Shown: positions 1 to 10,222 of the stretch, in pieces
Numbering within the stretch: position 1 is the stretch's first letter
How the letters are laid out: every line of letters starts with the position of its first letter
Assembly (NCBI RefSeq): GCF_963678635.1
Contig: NC_087062.1
Span: 29,476,833 to 29,540,832, forward strand
Reading direction: 5' to 3'
DNA length: 64,000 nucleotides
Source: Symsagittifera roscoffensis
Taxonomy: Eukaryota; Xenacoelomorpha; Acoela; Convolutidae
The notes under the pieces: generated by a model
What the model was told of the DNA's origin: nothing
Database searches by the model: none
Seen by the model: only the letters and a program-made list of their open reading frames with translations
Position numbers and translations under genes: made by a program

Positions 1-54
1 CATCCTGGAAAATCCGCCTTCATCCTGGAGAAAATCCTAGATTCGCCCCTGTCT
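1..54 (-). repeat. CAGGGGCGGATC family, truncated by the window edge
   Basis: Minus strand reads CAGGGGCGAATCTAGGATTT then TCTCCAGGATGAAGGCGGATTTTCC, matching 26598-26640. Confidence 0.7.
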
Positions 55-312
55 GCAGGATGATCACCAAGTATCACTTATAAACTACCAATCACGAAAC
101 TTACTTTTCCTTCTAGTGATTCAGACAATCTTTTACAAAAATCAAATCGCGTAGACATTTTGCACTGAGCTATCTTCAAACTTGTGTAGCTTTAGCATAT
201 CTACGAGTGCACTAAAATGTGCAAGCGAGTGGTCAATTTTCCCAGTACTGGTAAAACATTGCAAACGTTTTGCTTTGAAATCCTTAGCTAAGGAAACGTC
301 TTTGCCCGGGTA

Positions 313-609
313 TTGGATATTTTCAGTTCACAGCAAGCAAAATTTGATATTTCCAATTTTGCACACCGAGGCAATGTGTCCGCGACCAGCGCGAACGAAG
401 GAAAACTAGCCGCGGCCGGCGCGACTGAAAAAAAGTTAACGGCAATCGCAGAAAAACGACTGAAAAAAAAAACGTTTCGAATGATGCTGGTGAAACAATC
501 GACTGAGGAAGTTTTTCGACCGAAAAAAATGACCGGTAAAAAATTGACCAAAAAAAAACAATTTGGCTGTTTTAAGTCAAAGAAAAAATGCGAGAGATTT
601 TTCGTTTAA
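313..609 (+). other. Open frame of 98 codons, doubtful
   Basis: A Lys/Ala-rich frame (NVSATSANEGKLAAAGATEK ... KKTFRMMLVKQS). The short stretch 365-470 is less AT-rich than its flanks, but there are no clear splice borders, no known motif and no neighbour. I cannot tell it from chance. Confidence 0.15.
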
Positions 610-924
610 CTTCGAGCCTATGAGGTTAGCATGCAGGCTTATAACAGTTTATTTAAATCTAAATTAAACCGTGAAAACTTAGTTTCATTCGAAGAAAGTT
701 AGTTTTTGAAGTTTTTCAGTGCCAATTGGGGAATCAAAACCTTCAAAAGATTTTTAAGAAGCCTGCAAAAGAAATTAGAAAAAAAATTTAAATCGTTTTA
801 CAATTTTTTTTTTCGATTTTCTAGCCATTTTTTCCAAAAGTTGTTTTTTAATAAAAACTGTTTAAATATTATTGTCGTATTTACATTTTTTTGTTTAGAT
901 TTTTTTATTACAGCACACAAAAAA

Positions 925-2360
925 AACGACACCAATGGGGAACAAAAGTTTGTCCAGTATAATGTAAAGCACCCATACCATTACGAATGTATTAAACAAG
1001 TCAAACAAGTGTAGCAACAGCCAGCTCAACTGATAAAAAATATATAGATGTTCAAAAAAATTTTTAAAATGTTTTTACAATTTTTTCCGTTTTTCTAGCC
1101 ATTTTTTTACAAAAACTGTTTACAAATACAAGGTTGGATTATTCGGAACAATCTGTGCTACTTGCACAGTGACCTGCTATCTTTGTTTTTTCTAAGACAT
1201 TTATTGAGACTGGAGTCCAAAATTATCAATTATTGTTCATGAACATCCAGGTTGGCTGATGTTTTCTTTAGCCATGCAAAAAAAAAATCTCAATGGAAGT
1301 TAGTTTTCCTAAAATGAAATTAAAATCTGGAGGAGTGAAAAATTGCCAATCTCAATTGAGTTCGAAGTAGCTATTGCGACTCTGCGCTACAGTAGCGGTA
1401 GAAAACTGTTAACAAGACTGCTCGTATCAAGGCGAAGTCCTGACTGTTCCGACTGCCTTTTAAGGTCTAGTGGATCAAAAATATCATGAAAAAATTAAAT
1501 GCCATAAAAAAATTTAAAAAAATAAAAAAGTTGAAGATTTTTTTTTAAATCATCCCCTCACACGCCATTGAAAACACAAAAAGATAAATTTTGCTCCTAG
1601 TAACAAATCAATTATGGCAAATAAGCTTCCTTCAACCAATTTGTAACAATTTTTGAGACGGATTAAATCTCCGCTTACGCCTTAATAGCGCGAAATCTAT
1701 CGCGCGTTGATTATCCCAAATTGGCCAAAATGGCAATCTTTAAACCCTTGATAACCATACTTTTTAAATGATAAAAAAGTTTCCGTCAAAAATGGCTACT
1801 TAAAAAGTCGAAATTTGTCTGAAAAAAAAACCCAAGAGGAGCACGAAAGTCGGAACAAAACATTCTTGTCACGATAAGCGGATCACTAATCAAGCTGACG
1901 TTGACTGTATCGCAGATAAGCATCACTCAAGGAAATGACTAACAGTGAATAGAAACTAACATCCGAAATTTTAATCAGTTTTCTTGACTCTCTTTCGATA
2001 TGAAGAATCAATTTTCTGGTGATTGATTGGATGTATATTTCCAGTTTCTGAATAACAAATTAAAGGCATGCTTTTTGATCAATGCTCGGTAAAAAGGAAG
2101 TTAAAAAGCCGTTGTTGAATACAACAGACTTTTATGAAGTTTAAGAATAAAACAAATTACTTCCTGTTCGCACAAAAATTGCGATAATTTTCAAAATTAA
2201 AACCCGTCCAGTATAACGTAAAGCACCCATAACGATGTATTAAACAAGTATACATTATTGAGTTTGAAAGTTTCTTTGATAAGTTATCACTATTTGGATA
2301 GTCGCTATATTAACTTTTTTAAAATTGTGTAGCAACAGCCAGCTCAGCCGATAAAATTTT
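925..2360. repeat. Dispersed pair: CCAGTATAATGTAAAGCACCC and GTGTAGCAACAGCCAGCTCA
   Basis: Both lines occur at 953-1040 and again, further apart, at 2207-2255 and 2325-2360. They look like an old interspersed element interrupted in the second copy. The rest of 60-3100 is AT-rich sequence in which I see no gene or further structure. Confidence 0.5.
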
Positions 2361-3127
2361 AATGGAAAACTTTGGATGAAAAAAAATGAAATCCAATAAG
2401 TTAAACTCTTAGTGAGAAACACTGTTTTCAGTCTCGTTTTTTCCCTACTTAAACAGTTGAAGTGAGGGTGGCAAAAATTTATATAAAAATACAAAAACCA
2501 GACAAAACGTTGCAGAAACAATAATTTACCCCAGAAAAAAAATTTTAAAACACTTTACGCGAAAGAAAAAGTTGATTTTGGCTCTGTTATGTTCCGCATC
2601 CTGCAGAATTTCAACAAAATTTTTGATGATACCAAGCAATGAAAATCAGGTGAGGTGAGAAATCTATTCGAACGAATAACCAATTTTGAACCTTGAACTT
2701 TTTATAGGTTTTTTAAAAAGGTTCTTCACAACCACCTGATAAGGATAAATTAATTTTATCGTTTTATACTAATCGTTTCATAAGATAGACTGTTGCTATT
2801 AGTTATGTTGGAATTTTAATTCAGGAAAAGGTTACAAGCAAAAAATGCAAATAAACATCACTTGTATAGAGCATTTTTTGTTGTTAAAGGTATCACATAC
2901 TTCTTTGTCGAACGAATTTTGTTTTGTTTCCGCTTTCGAAGATTGTGAGCAATAAATACGCTTTTACCCAATCTCTGAAAGAATCTACGAATTTCTAGCC
3001 GGGTGTGCTACGCACTAACTACATTCGCTTCAACCATTAAAAACTGCTCGTATAATAGTATAATGAATTCGCTCATAGAGCTGAAACGCATTAGTCATAA
3101 AATTCTCTAAAAAGCTCAACTTCAAAT

Positions 3128-3578
3128 CTTGATATTTAATTATGATGGTCCGAATTTTAAGCTGTATCAAACTATTTCATTTAGAAATTATTGGAGACCA
3201 GGGAAGGGCGGCCAGAACATTCACGGCTTTATCCTCCAGGACAAAGCGTTGAAAGTTCTGGCTGCCCTTCATTGGTCTCCAATAATTTTTAAATGAAATA
3301 GTTTGATAAAATTTAAAATTTGGACCATCAATATCGAATATCAAGATAAATCACGCAAATTAGTGACACCACAACTGATTTTTTTTAATTCAGAATCAAC
3401 GCGGTAAAACAGACAGGACAGTTCATGAAAAACGAGCTGACTTGTCTGTTTTGCCGCGTTGTTTCTGAATAAAAATATCAGTTATGGTGTCTCTAATTTG
3501 CGTGATTTATCTTGATATTTGATATTGATGGTCCAAACTTTAAATTTTATCAAACAATTTCATTTAAAAATTATTGCA
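3128..3578. repeat. Double foldback: one arm sequence used three times in alternating orientation
   Basis: Hairpin 1 pairs 3128-3218 with 3255-3345 (the inner stem is GGAGACCAGGGAAGGGCGGC with GCTGCCCTTCATTGGTCTCC). Hairpin 2 pairs about 3285-3419 with 3435-3578 (inner stem AACGCGGTAAAACAGACAGG with TGACTTGTCTGTTTTGCCGCG). The shared arm CTTGATATT..GATGGTCC..TATCAAACTATTTCATTT..AATTATTG thus occurs forward, reversed and forward. Confidence 0.88.
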
Positions 3579-3919
3579 TTGGATTTTCATGGATAAAAAT
3601 TGATTGTAATGAATTTTCAATTTCAATCTCAATAAATTTCAAATATAAGCAATTATGATAGAATTTTAAAATGGATTATAATCCCAATATATTTTTTATC
3701 ATTATAATCCATCATAACCAATTACAATAGATTAGAATGGATTTTTTTTCGGAAGTTATTGGTAGATTCTGCAAATTTTTTTCAAAGTTATTTAATTTCC
3801 TTTTTTGTGCAGTTGCTACGCCTTATGTTTCATAAACTTTTACTTTCACATAAAATTTTACATTTTTAATTTTCTCTACTTTTTAGTTTGACAATTTAAC
3901 ATTTTTGCATTGTTTTTAC

Positions 3920-4300
3920 TATCGCCCACTTTTACTATCGCCATTCGCCCGTTACCCCCACTCCCCTATCCCGAGCCCTCCTCACGTTCGACCGTGGGGG
4001 TGAGGGGGGAAGGGGGTTCAATGGTTGAACTGGAGTTGAAGGAAGGTCCACCACCTTTTCTAAGCCTTCCTCCTCAGTTTACAATGAGTACCCCTCGTTC
4101 AATGTAGCCCCCCAGTTCCCACCTCCCCTGCCACCAGTTAACTGAACGTGGGTGGTGGGCGAGTTAAAAAACACTACATGGGGGTTAAAATGGGGGTGAG
4201 GGGTGGGGGTAAAGAGGTGGAGCTTACGTTCAGAAGCCACACCCGTTTAATTGTAAAAAAACTCGATGGGGGGGGGGGAGAGGAGGAGGCAGAGGTAAAA
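3920..4300. repeat. Low-complexity C-rich then G/purine-rich patch
   Basis: C-rich up to about 3985, then G-rich runs (GTGGGGGTGAGGGGGGAAGGGGG at 3993; GGGGGTTAAAATGGGGGTGA..GGGTGGGGG at 4179; G10 at 4267). The open frames here have repeat-driven proline/glycine composition and are not called as genes. The runs of three or more Gs could form quadruplexes. The composition contrasts sharply with the AT-rich flanks. Confidence 0.6.
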
Positions 4301-4329
4301 TTTGAAAAAAAAATTCAACAAACTGAGTA

Positions 4330-7300
4330 ACAATTTTTCTGCAGAAAACAATCGATTATTATGGGTTCTTGTGCAAAAAAAAATCAATTTTATATGAAAT
4401 TATGTTGAGAGAAAAATCGAAAAAACTAAAAATCCATTATAATCAATTATTATACATGAAACTCCTGTGCGGGAACTGTCCTCTCGCCCCTAGCCACCAC
4501 CCCTTCTCCTCTACCCATTTCATACCCTTACTTGACATAGATTGACAATTTTCAAGCTATTTGGACTAAATTAAAAGTACTAGCGATCAGCGAAACCAAT
4601 TACTTTTTCCTTTCCTAAGTCAATTCAACAAAAGACGTTATCAATGGCTGCTACTTATTCTCCAATTTTTTGTTTGCACAAAAAACTTAAATTAAAACCC
4701 AATTAACTGAAACTTCTGTCGTTTTTTTAATTGAATATTATCTGTCAAAACTCTTGTTGTGACAATCAACTAAAAAGTCAACTAAAAGGTTTCAGACAAA
4801 ACAAGCGCCAAGTAAACTCCAAACTTCAGTGAAGTTAATTCAGCCAAATCAAACTGGCGTCATGCACAATTAAGATTGATCACTTTGCAAATGACTTGAA
4901 TTGTGCTCTAAAAACGGGGAGCTCGATGATTGCAAAAGCAACAAAAGCAAATAAACTCAAATGCAACAAAAATTTTCCTTGACACAGAAGCGAAGCTGCA
5001 GCTTCGCAACATCAAGCACGAAAACTGAAAAACTAGTTCCGGAGGTGATAAGTTACAATAGGTGGTAATTTTGAGAAATAATTGAGTAGTGCATGAAATA
5101 AATCTGAGAACTCTTATGCATTTAGTCGTTTCATTTTCAATCACTTGTACATGCTACTAAATAGTTTTTGTCTATACATTACTCTGCAAAAAAAATGTTG
5201 TTCAAAAAATCAAATTTTACTCTTCTTTTGCTAAAAATTAATTCCAAATATTGTTCGAAGTATAACAAAGAGCGATCCAGCTAATTAACTTGAATCTGCC
5301 ACCAATTATAACAATCACCAATCCGGAATCAAACCTTGAACTCGAGATGTTTTAGCATCTGCACCATCGCCACTCAATAAAAGTTAAACAACAGGTTCCC
5401 AGCTAAAGCTACAGGTACCTGTTTGATAAAATTTAAGCAAAAATCACGATACGAAAGGTATATTAATTTTTTCAAATGTGTCAAAATAATAGTAACTGGA
5501 TGATTACTAAGCCCATAGTTGATTCATATCAAAGATGCAGAGAACACGCTATTGCTGGGCAGATTAAAAGCTCTCTTTTTGATAAAACTTTCAATTACAG
5601 AATTTCTACGGTCGTTTTTGAAAAATTGCAAAGAAATTGAAAATGGGTCAAAAGGTCATTTAGTTTTTGATTGCATAGCGCATATAGTATCAAAACTGGA
5701 GAAAATGACTTATACAGGGGAAATTTCGACAACTTATTCTTCCGTTCTTCGGCTTTTTCATCTTGAAATCAAGTTTGAAACCGTAGTTTTTGAGAAAATT
5801 GCTTGAAAAAATAACTTGACAAAATTACAACTAGTTAAAAAGAACTTCATTTTTGTATCAGTTGAAATTCATAAACAGGCCCCAATAAAAGCAAATCATT
5901 AACTGAGCGGCAACAAAGGAGACAAAATATGGGACGAGACCTGTTGAGCCGTACAAAACTGTTTTCTTAAAAAAACTTCATAAAGTTTAAGAGTTTTTAC
6001 GACCCATCCGAACTGAAACACAAGAAACCAAAGGGATATAATTTGCTCTCGAAATTACGCAAAATTAGTTGACTAAGTCGTTACAACATAAATTGAAACT
6101 GTTTGAAAACTAGAGGCCAGCTAAAGCTGGAAATACCTGTCTGATAACTTTTGAAATTTTGTACAAGGGAAATTTGTCTTTTCCGAGGGCCATAATTTCT
6201 TGTGTAAAACAGTTTAGGCGTAACCGTGCAGGTGAACTACCCACAAGTCGTATTTTCTTTTGAAACTAAAATCTCAAATTTGGGCAGGTAGTTTTCTCTT
6301 TTTGAAGGGCCATACATTTGTTGTTTTTTAAGGGCCATACTTTTTCAATTGGCTGTTTTAAGTGCCGTACATTTTCGTGTAAAAAAATGGGCATCGCCAC
6401 TAAAGCAAGGGAGTTTTCCACAACCTGTTCTATCCAATGAAACCAAAATCTCATAGTTGACAGGGTAGTTTTTGAGAAAAATCCAAAAATATTGTTCAAA
6501 AAAATCGCCCACACACTTTTTCGAAGGCTGTATCTCAAAAATATCTAAATAAAAATAAAAATAGTGAAAAAAATATTTTTGGAAGATAATTACTACTTGA
6601 AACGGGTTTATAATAATTTCTGAAGAAAGATACTACTTAGGTATCTTTCTCTAGAAGTAAAGATCTTCTAGAAGTGCAGATCTTGTGAACAAAATTGTTT
6701 ACGGAAAAAAAGTATAGTACCCGATTGCAATACCCATGCTTATCGCAAGTGTAAAAAAATCCCATAAAATTTCAAAACACCCATACTCTTTTCAAAATAC
6801 AACAATACAAGTCATCAATAAACAATTTACAAAAGTTTAAGGCTTTGCTTTAAAAGTACAACCAAATAATTGAGCTTTTTTATTTGAGTCTAAGATTAGA
6901 AAAAAGTGATACCGTAATGAAACTACGCTCCGTACGTGTAATGATATCAACCAACGATCTTTCACTGGATCCAATTCATTTGTCTTTTTTTAGTTCCAAA
7001 TCTGCTAAAACTATCATGCATGTTACCGGTCAAACTTTTAGTCTGCATGCAGTTCTTGGTCAATTTCCACAAAAACTTCCAAAGTTTTAAATATTAGAAA
7101 ATAATTTCGTAGGGATGTTTTTGATCGCAAAGATATCTCTTATAATGATGTAGAACTGTGTCACAAAAGATTATTTTTTCGAATTCGAACTCTGATTTAA
7201 CAAAAAAAAACTTCTCTGCAATTTTTTTTCGTTTCAATCAACCAGCTAAGATAGCTGCTGGAATTGGTACGAATTAACGGAATAATTAACACTCATTTCC

Positions 7301-7700
7301 CACTCATTAGACTCTAGGCGCGCTTCTAAATTGACGAACTTCTCAATGAACAAATCCTCACGCAAAAATTAGTTACAAAAGGCGCATTTGAACTCAGGTT
7401 ATTGAACCTTTTTTCTGGCAAGAAAAATTCTTCAACCACTGTTATTTCGAGTATTAAAATTCGCCAAGAGAGAACCCTTAGCTGGTAGAAAGATTCCGAT
7501 ATGTAAAAACAAAAAAAAAACCATTTAGCATCAAAATACAAGGGTGTCGCTGTAATTACATCGTCAAAGGGCATTGCTTTCTTTTTGATTTTTTTTAGAA
7601 TGGCCAAGAGTTTCATCCAATATCGTTGACGCATTATTGCATTACTTAAATATTTGGTTAATTTTGAGCACTTCAAGGAAAAAGTTGCTAGCGTCGTTTT
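4330..7700. other. AT-rich gene-free stretch
   Basis: No supported exon. It contains a solo SINE-type hairpin near 4982, a diverged pair AGCTAAAGCTACAGGTACCT (5402) and AGCTAAAGCTGGAAATACCT (6119), and a GGGCCATAC motif repeated at 6187, 6307 and 6331. The minus-strand frame 7326-7706 (126 codons) has no recognised motif. Confidence 0.4.
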
Positions 7701-7713
7701 GCCCAATTCTTAC

Positions 7714-7788
7714 ACTTCGACCTTCACCGCTAGGCCTCTGGCTAGAAGAGTCTTCAATTCCAATAACTGAGGCGTCCGGTGATTTGGA
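7714..7788 (-). CDS. Isolated 25-codon exon of an unidentified gene
   Basis: On the minus strand a strong pyrimidine-rich acceptor (ttttgctttttgcag) is followed by 75 nt open in one frame (SKSPDASVIGIEDSSSQRP...) and then a good donor (gtaaga). It is a phase 0-0 exon coding a Ser-rich, disordered-looking segment. No partner exon was found within several kb. It lies beyond the stop of the 13-exon gene, so it would belong to another gene or be a chance match. Confidence 0.35.
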
Positions 7789-8479
7789 CTGCAAAAAGCA
7801 AAACTGAAACAATGAGTGGAAATGTAAGTTAGCTTAGTTGGCATCGCGTGGAGTATTGAAACCTTTAGTTTTTTTTTATTGCAGACATCTTAACCACGTC
7901 AGTTGAAATAAGAAGTGAGTATCTGGAACTAGCCGGCGCGTTATTGTGCAAGGCTGAATTACGCCTTTCGATGGAGTTAGAGTTTAATTGTAACGGTGAA
8001 TGGTCGACTTTGATCATTTTACTACATCCATTTACAGCTGAGAGCTTAAGTTTCTCAGTGGAACTTGTTGTTTCAGATTCAGGAGGCTCCAGTTGTATGT
8101 GACTACAGGGGGGATTAGAACACAGGTCTTATTATCGTTTGGTACGCAATTTGAAGTGGTTTCATAAGCTGCCCGGGTTAGAGCAGGCAAAGCTTTAAAA
8201 CAGAGTGTTTCGCTTCTTTTTTAATTGCTTCGAAGTTATAGGGAAGGCAATACACTGAGAATGAGTCTGAGCTGAGTCAAAAGATTTGAGTGCTGTGTGC
8301 GGGGGTTAATAAATTTCATATTAGCGTGAGGTATCAATTGAAGGTAGATAATTTTAAGTTAATGTGGTTACAAAATGCCCATATGGAGTCTCGGTAGATG
8401 GAGAACGAGAAATATAAAGTTTTGATATTAGTTCTTTGGAAATAGAAATTGAAATGGTCAGTAGAACACTGATTGGACT

Positions 8480-9260
8480 CAGACTTGTTAACGGGCCGCC
8501 ATAATTGAGGCGCGGCGCGGCGCGGCGCGGCCCGGCCCGGCCCGATATAATTCAAGTCAAGCCCGTTGGCGGCCCGATAAACAGGGAATTTATTAAATAT
8601 CGGCCCCTTGGGGCCCGTTGCTGCTTTTTTGGTAAAAAACAAATTTGTTTCAAAACAATTTTAATTAATTGTTTTACTTATTTATAAAGACCTTTTTTAA
8701 AAGCCATGGAAACCATTTCAATTGCCTCAATGGTTGTAGGCGGAAGTTTTGCCCGTCTTTCGGATACCGTCAGACCGCAATCAGAGTAAAGCCTCTCCGA
8801 CTGCCCGGAACTGGACTGCCCGGAACTGGCCATCCATAATGCATTGTTTCAGAACAAGTATTGGTTGTTCGTCACCAGGAATACGCTTTAGCAGACTATG
8901 TAACATGTGCCACTTTTTGCATTGTAAGACGGAATAATGAATCCAGAGGCGACAACTTTCACAAGTTTAAATGTCTTCCAGACTTCGGATTTGAAGTGCT
9001 TTGTGGTGCCCACGGAGTCTTCTTCCACAAATGCAAAGATTTCGTGCTTCGTGTCACGTCGAATTTGTTTCTGCAGTGAATCGGCAGTGAACGTAGTAGT
9101 CATGTCGTTTAGCACACTGCAAGCTGAACAGTGCGCACTGAAACATAACATTGGTTAGTCAATAAAAGTAAGGGCCGTTGGGGCCCGTTGACAAAAGTGA
9201 AAACCTCGGCCCGGCCCGGCCCGGCCCGGCCCGGCCCGGCCCGGCCCGTTGACAAGTATG
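8480..9260 (-). mobile_element. Internally deleted hAT transposon with 8-bp target duplication
   Basis: Element of 781 bp. The 8-bp duplication ATTGGACT flanks it exactly (8472-8479 and 9261-9268). The terminal inverted repeats are CAGACTTGTTAACGGGCCG on the left and, reverse-complemented, CATACTTGTCAACGGGCCG on the right. Both ends carry GGGCC/GGCGC subterminal repeats (8510-8543 and about 9207-9247). On the minus strand about 8890-9100 resembles a BED-finger start of a hAT transposase (HFKSEVWKTFKLVK), and about 8683-8795 encodes a hAT C-terminal dimerisation motif (ERLYSDCGLTVSERRAKLPP) ending in a stop. The catalytic middle is missing, so it is non-autonomous. Confidence 0.88.
8683..8795 (-). 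pseudogene. hAT transposase C-terminal dimerisation remnant
   Basis: The minus-strand frame reads ERLYSDCGLTVSERRAKLPP and then TTIEAIEMVSMAFKKG before a TAA stop. This is the pattern found at the end of hAT transposases (SER-F-S-x-G-x-x-x-x-RR-x-x-L-x-P-x-x-x-E). It is cut off from any catalytic RNase H-like domain by the internal deletion of the element. Confidence 0.8.
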
Positions 9261-10159
9261 ATTGGACTGTTGAGACTTAGCTGCGACAAATTTAGTTTCA
9301 GAAACACTATATCTAAATAAGGTTCTGACATGTTTACTTCAGAGCTAGCTGCTGAGCTAGCAGCTCAGAAGATCTGGCAGAAAAGTGTTCTTTAGTTTTT
9401 TTATGAGTGACTGCCGTCAAAGGGTTCAAAAAATCTATATCCAGAACAACAGATTTTTTGGGATCTTTTCGGCTGAAACCATGAAGAAAACTAAATGCTT
9501 CGGGAAATAAAGACACTTTGGTCGAGGAGAGGGATAGAAACAGTGCTTGTGCAATTTTGAGTTCGGGTGTTTGCTCAGAGGGAGGAAAGGAGGGCTACAA
9601 AAATTTCTAGAAGGGGACTAAGCAAGGAGCTTGAGCGATAGAATTTGGAAAAATAAGGATGTTTTCAGGATTTAAAACAAAAGATTTACGCTGATTTTTT
9701 TTCCAAATGAATGGGATAAGCGAAGCGCGTAGAAAAAAACGTATGAGTTTTTAAGGTAATCTATTTTCAAATTCAGTTAGAGCAGCTACCTATGCGCTTT
9801 AATTGCCAATGCGATTCAGAAAAAATGACACTAAAAACAAGTAGACACAATTTTGCAAGTCATAAGAAGTTGGAATATGACAAACTGAAGCCATCTACAC
9901 TAGCTTTGCATGTAACAAATCGGAAAGCATGAAGCCACATTATATATAAATCATGCATTTCAAAAAGTTTCAGGACAAATTGAGTTAGAAAAAGCTTAAA
10001 ATCGAGTTTTTATCATTTTTAAGTTGTTTGAGAAAATGTTTTTTTTTGCTTCATTTATTGAATTAAAAATGAATCATCTATGATAAATTATCACTATTTG
10101 AACTTCAAAGCACATGCAATTAAAAAACTGTCAAGATACCCCAAAGGGGCAAAACTATT

Positions 10160-10222
10160 TCCGACTTAGGTTAGAAAAAAAGAAGGTTCTTAATAAAACA
10201 CTGAGCCGACGCTAGTGTAAGC
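10160..10222 (-). mobile_element. SINE family 1, tail fragment
   Basis: Only the tail line is present: GACTTAGGTTAGAAAAAAAG, AAGGTTCTTAATAAAACACT, GAGCCGACGCTAGTGTAAGC. It matches the right ends of the SINEs at 33740 and 44030. Confidence 0.75.

Noticed and set aside
3910-4330. Proline- and glycine-rich plus-strand frames
   Set aside because: Translation of a low-complexity C- then G-rich patch; no splice context or motif.
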